NCBI GenBank assembly: GCA_964460655.1
Contig: CAYWSH010000134.1
Coordinates: 1 to 10,447 of the forward strand
Direction of reading: 5' to 3'
Source: CAVUAF01 sp964460655
Lineage (GTDB): Bacteria; Acidobacteriota; Terriglobia; Terriglobales; Acidobacteriaceae
DNA: 10,447 bases
Numbering within the stretch: position 1 is the stretch's first letter; every line of letters starts with the position of its first letter. A program made the position numbers and the translations under genes. The notes beneath the pieces were generated by a model that saw only the letters and a list, made by a program, of their open reading frames with translations, did not search any database and was not told where the DNA came from. Positions 6,335 through 10,447 of the stretch are shown here, piece by piece.

Positions 6335-7105
6335 GTGGCGATCATCTACGGCATCAATGCCGTGACCGAGGCGGTGCGGGCGCGAGCGCGCAGCATCGAC
6401 TACGTCGGCTGCGCGCGTGAAAGACATGACACCCGTGTGCAGCGCGTGATCGACGCGGCGCGAGCGGCCGGGGTGCAGGTACGCTTCATGCCGCGGGACC
6501 AACTCGATCGCGTGGCCGAGGGTGGACAGCACCAAGGCGTGGTCGCGTCGGTCGCAGCGAAGCAATACGCGGAGGTCGATGACATTCTCGAGGCGAAGCG
6601 TGGCGAGCGGCACTTCGTGCTCGTGCTCGACGGTGTAGAAGATCCCCACAATCTGGGCGCAGTGCTGCGCTCGGCGGATGCTGCGGGTGCGGATGGAGTG
6701 GTGATCCCCGAGCGTCGAGCAGTCGGCATGACGGCGACGGTCGCCAAAGTATCGGCGGGCGCGAGCGAGACCGTGCCGCTGGCGCGCGTAACGAACATTG
6801 CACGCGCGCTGGAGGACATGAAGCGGCGCAATATCTGGACGGTCGGGCTCGACGAGCGCGGTAGCCAGTCGTACGACCAGATCGACCTCACGAGCGACAT
6901 CGCGATCGTGCTGGGCGCGGAAGGGCACGGCCTGCATGATCTGGTGAAGAAGCGCTGCGACTTTTTGGTATCGATCCCGATGGCGGGGCAGGTCGCGTCG
7001 CTTAATGTCAGCGTGGCGGCGGCGGTGATGATGTTTGAGGTAGTGCGGCAACGGCGGAAAAGGGCAAAAGCAGATCCTTCGTCCGCCGCGGCGGACTCAG
7101 GATGA
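6335..7105 (+). CDS. rlmB: 23S rRNA (guanosine-2'-O-)-methyltransferase RlmB, SpoU/TrmH family
   Basis: SpoU-class enzyme that uses SAM to 2'-O-methylate a guanosine in the 23S rRNA peptidyl-transferase region (G2251 in E. coli). The N-terminal substrate-binding domain begins at once (VAIIYGINAVTEAVRA, residues 1-16) and reaches about 80. The SPOUT knot domain has motif 1 DPHNLGAVLRSADAAGADGV (103-122, with the conserved Asn and Arg), motif 2 IVLGAEGHGL (191-200) and motif 3 IPMAGQVASLNVSVAAAV (214-231). At 256 aa the length is normal. It starts with GTG at 6335; an in-frame ATG at 6311 is followed by a stop at 6323, so no longer form exists. The last ten codons and the stop lie inside a palindromic repeat (7072-7106), so the tail DPSSAAADSG is repeat-derived. 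Another TrmH-group methyltransferase is possible, but RlmB fits best. Confidence 0.9.
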   Translation: MAIIYGINAVTEAVRARARSIDYVGCARERHDTRVQRVIDAARAAGVQVRFMPRDQLDRVAEGGQHQGVVASVAAKQYAEVDDILEAKRGERHFVLVLDGVEDPHNLGAVLRSADAAGADGVVIPERRAVGMTATVAKVSAGASETVPLARVTNIARALEDMKRRNIWTVGLDERGSQSYDQIDLTSDIAIVLGAEGHGLHDLVKKRCDFLVSIPMAGQVASLNVSVAAAVMMFEVVRQRRKRAKADPSSAAADSG

Positions 7106-7106
7106 C
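7072..7106 (+). repeat. Palindromic repeat copy 1, inside the 3' end of rlmB
   Basis: The element opens with AGATCCTTC and closes with TCAGGATGAC. Its core GTCCGCCGCGGCGGAC (7081-7096) is a perfect 16-bp palindrome. Outer arms ATCCT (7074-7078) and AGGAT (7099-7103) also pair, leaving a symmetric TC/TC interior. The ends match two other copies at 8580 and 8737. It encodes the rlmB C-terminal tail and its TGA. Confidence 0.85.
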
Positions 7107-7126
7107 AACAAGAGGGAATAGAGAAG

Positions 7127-8554
7127 ATGGCCTACATTCAATTCCTTGGTGCAGCCGGCACGGTGACCGGCTCGAAGCACTTGATCAATGTTTCCGGCGA
7201 TACGACGGGAGCCGGTCTGCAGGTGCTGGTGGACTGCGGCCTGTTCCAGGGCCAGAAGGAGTGGCGCGAGCGCAACTGGCAGTCGCCGCCGATCCAGCCG
7301 CGCGAGATCGAAGCGGTTGTGCTGACGCACGCGCACCTCGACCACTGCGGCTGGATACCGCGGCTGGTGAAAGGCGGGTTTCGCGGCCCGATCTACTGCA
7401 CGCCGGCCACGGCTGAGCTCTGCGCCGTGCTGTTGCCCGACAGCGGACACTTGCAGGAAGAAGATGCGGCGTTCCAGAATCGCAAAGGGACGTCGAAGCA
7501 CAAGCCCGCGCTGCCGCTGTACACGCTCGAAGAAGCGCAGACGTGCTTGAAGCAATTCCAGACCATCGGCTTTGGCGAAGTGAAGCAGATCGGGCCCGAG
7601 CTCGCGTTCCGGTTCTTTCACGCGGCTCACATCCTCGGATCCGGCATGGCCGAGTTCACGCTGACGAACGGCGGCGCGACGAAGAAACTGATCTTCACGG
7701 GTGACATCGGGCGCGTGCGCGACAGCGAGACCGCGCCCGGCAAGGTGGTGCATTCCGGCCCCGACGCGATGCAAACACCGGACGTTCTCGTCATGGAGTC
7801 CACCTACGGGAATCGCGAGCATCCGCACACCGATCCGCGCCCGGAGATGGCACGGCTCATCCGCGAGACGGTGGCGCGTGGCGGCTCGGTCGTGGTGCCG
7901 GCTTTCGCCGTGGAGCGCACGCAGAAGTTCCTGTTCCTGGTGAAAGACCTGATGGAGAAGGGCGAGATCCCGCGTGTGCCGGTCCACACCGACAGCCCGA
8001 TGGCGATCGCGGCGGTGAACATCTTCCTGAAGCACGCCGAGGAGTTCACGCCGACGGCGAAGGAGATGGTGGAGAAATACGGCTCGCCGCTGACGTGGGC
8101 GGGATTCTCGTTCGACCAGACGCCCGACGATTCGAAGAAGATCAACGCGTCACAATTCCCTCAGATCATCGTGTCGTCGAGCGGCATGGCGACGGGCGGA
8201 CGCGTGCTGCATCACCTGGCGCAGCGCCTACCCGATCCGCGCAACCTTATTCTGCTGATCGGATTCCAGTCACCGGGAACGCGCGGGGCGATCATTAAGA
8301 GTGGAGCGAAGAGTGTGCGGATATGGAGCGAAGAGGTCCCGATCCGCGCACAGGTGGCAGCGCTCGAGCAGTTCAGCGACCACGCCGACACGGCAGAGCT
8401 GCTCGAATGGCTGCGGACATTCCCGCAGCCGCCCGGCACGACGTATCTGGTGCACGGGGAACCGAGCGCATCATCGCAATTGCAGGCGGCGATGAAGCAG
8501 GCGCTCGGCTGGCGCGTCGAAGTGGCGCAGTGGATGCAGCGCGTCGAGGTCTAG
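7127..8554 (+). CDS. Metallo-beta-lactamase/beta-CASP RNase-like protein (CPSF73/RMMBL type)
   Basis: This protein of 475 aa belongs to the metallo-beta-lactamase superfamily branch that acts on RNA. The zinc ligand motif THAHLDH has H68, H70, D72 and H73. H168 lies in HAAHILGSG and D193 in TGDIGR. The beta-CASP insert starts near 220 with MESTYGNR (E224), then VPAFAVERTQ and VHTDSPMA (H287), and IIVSSSGMATGGRVLHH (347-363). The C-terminal RMMBL part holds EQFSDHAD (H419) and YLVHGEP (H443). All expected ligands are present, so an active cytoplasmic endo- or exoribonuclease is likely. The N terminus IQFLGAAGTVTGSKHLI is standard. The start ATG 7127 has AGAGGGA nine bases upstream. It follows rlmB by 21 nt, so the two are probably cotranscribed as an RNA-processing pair. 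The true substrate cannot be read from sequence. Confidence 0.92.
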   Translation: MAYIQFLGAAGTVTGSKHLINVSGDTTGAGLQVLVDCGLFQGQKEWRERNWQSPPIQPREIEAVVLTHAHLDHCGWIPRLVKGGFRGPIYCTPATAELCAVLLPDSGHLQEEDAAFQNRKGTSKHKPALPLYTLEEAQTCLKQFQTIGFGEVKQIGPELAFRFFHAAHILGSGMAEFTLTNGGATKKLIFTGDIGRVRDSETAPGKVVHSGPDAMQTPDVLVMESTYGNREHPHTDPRPEMARLIRETVARGGSVVVPAFAVERTQKFLFLVKDLMEKGEIPRVPVHTDSPMAIAAVNIFLKHAEEFTPTAKEMVEKYGSPLTWAGFSFDQTPDDSKKINASQFPQIIVSSSGMATGGRVLHHLAQRLPDPRNLILLIGFQSPGTRGAIIKSGAKSVRIWSEEVPIRAQVAALEQFSDHADTAELLEWLRTFPQPPGTTYLVHGEPSASSQLQAAMKQALGWRVEVAQWMQRVEV

Positions 8555-8579
8555 CTACCTTCGAAAAAACCAAACCCGT

Positions 8580-8613
8580 AGATCCTTCGGCCAAAGGCAG
8601 GCCTCAGGATGAC
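8580..8613 (+). repeat. Palindromic repeat copy 2
   Basis: AGATCCTTC at the left and CTCAGGATGAC at the right match the element in rlmB. The outer arms ATCCT (8582-8586) and AGGAT (8606-8610) pair. Inside, GGCC (8589-8592) pairs with GGCC (8600-8603) around AAAGGCA. The core sequence is unrelated to copy 1 but keeps its pairing, which suggests the fold is what is conserved. Confidence 0.8.
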
Positions 8614-8640
8614 GGTCCTGGTCATTTTCTGCAGATCCCA

Positions 8641-8661
8641 CCCTGGCAAACCCGGCCAGGG
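8641..8661. repeat. Hairpin, 7-bp stem
   Basis: CCCTGGC (8641-8647) pairs exactly with GCCAGGG (8655-8661) around a seven-base loop. It lies between palindromic repeat copy 2 and the longer hairpin at 8667. No T run follows, so it is not a typical terminator. Confidence 0.6.
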
Positions 8662-8666
8662 CGCCA

Positions 8667-8697
8667 CCCCATCAAGCCAAAGTCGGGCTTGATGGGG
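8667..8697. repeat. Strong hairpin, perfect 12-bp stem
   Basis: CCCCATCAAGCC (8667-8678) and GGCTTGATGGGG (8686-8697) are exact reverse complements around AAAGTCG. It is the strongest fold in the beta-CASP/ndk gap and could block read-through from either convergent gene, but has no T run. Confidence 0.75.
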
Positions 8698-8723
8698 ACC
8701 CCGAGGGGCACCCGGCCAACCCC

Positions 8724-8740
8724 GGATGCCATAGGCATCC
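8724..8740. repeat. Short hairpin abutting palindromic repeat copy 3
   Basis: GGATGCC (8724-8730) pairs with GGCATCC (8734-8740) around ATA. Its right arm overlaps the left end of copy 3 (ATCCT at 8737), so the two folds compete. Confidence 0.55.
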
Positions 8741-8789
8741 TTCGACTGCGCGTCGCGGCTTTGCGCCGCGGCGCTCCGCTCAGGATGAC
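8736..8789 (+). repeat. Palindromic repeat copy 3
   Basis: CATCCTTCGACT at the left and GCTCAGGATGAC at the right match copies 1 and 2. ATCCT (8737-8741) pairs with AGGAT (8782-8786). Inside, CGCGGC (8754-8759) pairs with GCCGCG (8765-8770) around TTTGC; the stem extends by a G-T pair and three more pairs. It ends ten bases before the ndk stop on the opposite strand. Confidence 0.8.
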
Positions 8790-8798
8790 TGCGTAGTC

Positions 8799-9227
8799 CT
8801 ATCTTGCGAGTTCGTAGCCGGCGAAGAAATAGCTGATCTCGAAGCGCGCGGTGTCTTCGGCGTCGGAGCCGTGGACGGCGTTCGCCTCGATGCTCGCAGC
8901 GAAGCGCTTGCGCACGGTGCCTTCCTCGGCGTTCGCGGGGTTCGTGGCGCCCATCAACTTGCGCCAGCTGGCGATGGCGTTCTCTTCCTTCTCCAGGGCC
9001 ATGACGACGCACGGACCGCTCGACATGAACCTGGTCAGCGACTCGAAGAAGGGCTTCCCGGCGTGCACGGCGTAGAAGCCCTCAGCCTGTTCCTTGGTGA
9101 GGTGCAGCATCTTCATGCCGATGATGTTGAAGTGGTTTTGCAGGATAAGGTCGGTGATCGCGCCAGTGGCGTTTTTCTTGACCGCGTCCGGCTTGATGAT
9201 GGCAAGGGTGCGTTGCAGGGTCTTCAT
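8799..9227 (-). CDS. ndk: Nucleoside diphosphate kinase
   Basis: NDK moves the gamma phosphate of ATP to NDPs through a phosphohistidine, keeping NTP and dNTP pools balanced in the cytoplasm. At 142 aa it has the usual bacterial length. The start TLAIIKPDAV (7-16) holds the conserved Lys-Pro-Asp. R66 and the segment MGATNPANAEEGTVRKRF (92-109) bind nucleotide. The active-site histidine is H119 in NAVHGSDA, followed by the typical E129 and FF near the C terminus. ATG 9227 has AAGGA about 11 bases upstream. It lies 27 nt downstream of the sucD stop on the same strand, so it is probably the last gene of a sucC-sucD-ndk operon and shares its phosphate-transfer theme. Its end lies against the repeat cluster. 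Confidence 0.97.
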   Translation of the reverse strand: MKTLQRTLAIIKPDAVKKNATGAITDLILQNHFNIIGMKMLHLTKEQAEGFYAVHAGKPFFESLTRFMSSGPCVVMALEKEENAIASWRKLMGATNPANAEEGTVRKRFAASIEANAVHGSDAEDTARFEISYFFAGYELAR

Positions 9228-9254
9228 TATGGGTTCAGTCCTTAAGTGTAGGAA

Positions 9255-10139
9255 TCAGGCGCGTGCGGCCAGCGCGCTCACCAGAGTCGCGCCGATGTCG
9301 GCCGGTGATTTCACTACGCGGATGCCGGCGGCTTCGAGCGCGCGCATCTTCTCGGCAGCTGTGCCATGGCCGCCCGAGATGATGGCGCCGGCGTGACCCA
9401 TGCGGCGTCCCGGCGGCGCAGTCTGGCCCGCGATGAACGAGACCACCGGCTTGCGCATGTTCTGCTTGATCCACGCGGCCGCGGTCTCTTCGGCGTTGCC
9501 GCCGATCTCGCCGATCATGATGACAGCTTCGGTCTGCGGGTCGGCGTTGAAGAGCGTGAGCGCGTCCACAAAGTTCGTGCCGATGATGGGGTCGCCACCG
9601 ATACCGATGGCGGTGGATTGCCCGATGCCGCGCTGCGTGAGCTGATGCACTGCCTCGTACGTCAGCGTGCCTGAGCGCGACACGATGCCGACGTTGCCTT
9701 CTTTGTGGATGCGCGCGGGCATGATGCCGAGTTTCGCTTTGCCTGGCGAGATGATGCCCGGGCAGTTCGGCCCAATCAGGCGCGACTTGTGTCCTCTGCG
9801 GCCGAGGAATTCCCACGCACGCACCATGTCGAGTGCCGGAATGCCTTCGGTGATGCAGACGATGAGCGGCAAGCCGGCATCGGCAGCTTCCATGATGGCG
9901 TCGGCGGCTGCCGGCGGCGGCACGAAGATCAATGACGCGTTCGCGCCCGTCTCGCGCGCAGCGTCGGCGACCGTGTTGAAGACGGGCCAGCCTTCGTGCT
10001 TCGCTCCGCCTTTGCCGGGTGTAACGCCGCCGACGATCTGCGTGCCGTACTCTGCGCTCGCCTTGGCGTGGAACGTCCCTTCGCGGCCGGTGAGGCCCTG
10101 AACGACGACGCGCGTGGATTTGTCTACGAGGATGCTCAT
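9255..10139 (-). CDS. sucD: Succinyl-CoA synthetase (succinate-CoA ligase) alpha subunit
   Basis: The alpha subunit binds CoA and carries the phosphohistidine of succinyl-CoA synthetase, the TCA-cycle step that turns succinyl-CoA into succinate with NTP formation. The CoA-binding Rossmann part includes GLTGREGTFHAKASAEYGTQ and VGGVTPGKGG near the N terminus. IGPNCPGIISPGKAKLGIMP and GIVSRSGTLTYEAVHQL mark the middle. The active-site histidine is H249 in GRRMGHAGAIISGG. With ATG 10139 the protein is 294 aa, close to the usual 290. That start overlaps the sucC stop by four bases (ATGA) and has GAGGAG five bases upstream. A GTG two codons earlier (10145) is possible but overlaps the ribosome-binding site. 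No defect is visible. Confidence 0.96.
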   Translation of the reverse strand: MSILVDKSTRVVVQGLTGREGTFHAKASAEYGTQIVGGVTPGKGGAKHEGWPVFNTVADAARETGANASLIFVPPPAAADAIMEAADAGLPLIVCITEGIPALDMVRAWEFLGRRGHKSRLIGPNCPGIISPGKAKLGIMPARIHKEGNVGIVSRSGTLTYEAVHQLTQRGIGQSTAIGIGGDPIIGTNFVDALTLFNADPQTEAVIMIGEIGGNAEETAAAWIKQNMRKPVVSFIAGQTAPPGRRMGHAGAIISGGHGTAAEKMRALEAAGIRVVKSPADIGATLVSALAARA

Positions 10140-10447
10140 CGCCACTCCTCGCGTGCCGCCTCGACGACTTTTTTCGCCGCGTCGTTCATGTCGTCGCCGA
10201 CGATGAAGTTCAGGCCGCTCTCCTTGAGGATGCGGCGTCCTTCTTCGACGTTCGTACCTTCGAGGCGGAGCACGATGGGCAACGCGATCTTCGTTTTGCG
10301 GGCAGCTTCGACCACTCCCGCCGCGAGCGTATCGACGCGCAGGATGCCGCCGAAGATGTTGATGAGCACCGCCTTCACGTTCTTGTCGCTGAGCAGGATG
10401 CGGAAGGCGTTCTCCACCTGCTCGGCGTTGGCGCCGCCGCCCACGTC
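10136..10447 (-). CDS. sucC: Succinyl-CoA synthetase beta subunit, C-terminal part
   Basis: The gene enters from the right edge; 103 C-terminal residues are present, opening with DVGGGANAEQVENAF. This is the C-terminal CoA-ligase domain of the beta subunit. Motifs are VLINIFGGILRVDTLA and VLRLEGTNVEEGRRIL. The domain contacts the alpha subunit and the phosphohistidine site; the N-terminal ATP-grasp domain that sets ATP or GTP preference is outside the window. Many homologues have Cys in the GGI.RCD motif and this one has Val. The TGA at 10138-10136 overlaps the sucD ATG, so the two subunits are translationally coupled in equal amounts, as usual for this heterocomplex. Confidence 0.95.
   Translation of the reverse strand, partial: DVGGGANAEQVENAFRILLSDKNVKAVLINIFGGILRVDTLAAGVVEAARKTKIALPIVLRLEGTNVEEGRRILKESGLNFIVGDDMNDAAKKVVEAAREEWR

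Larger units (their letters stand above)
8555..8798. repeat. Intergenic cluster of palindromic repeats and hairpins
   Basis: The 244 bases between the convergent beta-CASP and ndk genes hold no credible gene. They contain two copies of the ATCCTTCG...CTCAGGATGAC element and at least three further hairpins (8641-8661, 8667-8697, 8724-8740), listed separately. Short open frames here have repeat-driven composition and no ribosome-binding site or recognisable product. Confidence 0.8.

Noticed and set aside
8565..8796. Short open frames within the repeat cluster
   Set aside because: Their sequence is made of repeat DNA, without ribosome-binding sites or recognisable products.
10140..10145. GTG 10145 as the sucD start
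   Set aside because: It overlaps the GAGGAG ribosome-binding site, and ATG 10139 gives the usual MSILVDKST start with a four-base overlap of the sucC stop.
1..10447. Sigma-54 (-24/-12) promoters in the intergenic gaps, given the presence of rpoN
   Set aside because: By eye I found no convincing GG-N10-GC promoter with flanking TGGCAC/TTGCA bases upstream of any gene here.

Overview
The window is high-GC, compact bacterial chromosome carrying housekeeping genes. The gene content (lptB-rpoN-hpf, a thiolase, rlmB, a beta-CASP RNase-like gene, ndk and sucCD) and the dispersed ATCCTTCG...CTCAGGATGAC hairpin repeats suggest a member of the Acidobacteriota (Koribacter/Terriglobia-like). That assignment rests on gene style and recollection of such repeats, not on a search. 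There is no phage, plasmid, IS transposase, CRISPR array, tRNA or rRNA.

Layout. Bases 1-258 are the 3' end of lptB (LPS-export ATPase), followed in the same direction by rpoN (301-2187). This sigma-54 factor carries an unusually long Ala/Glu-rich insert. After a hairpin and a separate near-perfect palindrome comes a candidate sigma-70 promoter driving a translationally coupled pair of uncharacterised genes. The first (2325-3338) encodes a three-TM membrane protein and the second (3335-4276) a secreted protein. They sit between rpoN and hpf (4376-4972), which are neighbours in many bacteria. hpf, encoding a long-form ribosome hibernation factor, converges on a thiolase gene (6294-5107, minus). 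The gap between them is filled by a nested inverted repeat with an 18-bp stem.

Divergent from the thiolase, with only 40 bp between start codons, is rlmB (SpoU-type 23S rRNA 2'-O-methyltransferase). A metallo-beta-lactamase/beta-CASP RNase-like gene follows 21 nt later, so these two make an RNA-metabolism pair. On the minus strand at the right end, sucC (partial), sucD and ndk form a tight operon: succinyl-CoA synthetase makes an NTP and nucleoside diphosphate kinase redistributes its phosphate. The 244-bp space between the beta-CASP gene and ndk is packed with palindromic repeats.

The most interesting signals are the family of three hairpin repeats, one of which supplies the last ten codons and the stop codon of rlmB; the rpoN insert; the uncharacterised membrane/secreted pair with its own promoter and palindrome; and the nested inverted repeat at the hpf/thiolase junction. 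I found no clear new multi-gene defence or mobile system. The two-gene pair is the best candidate for undescribed biology.
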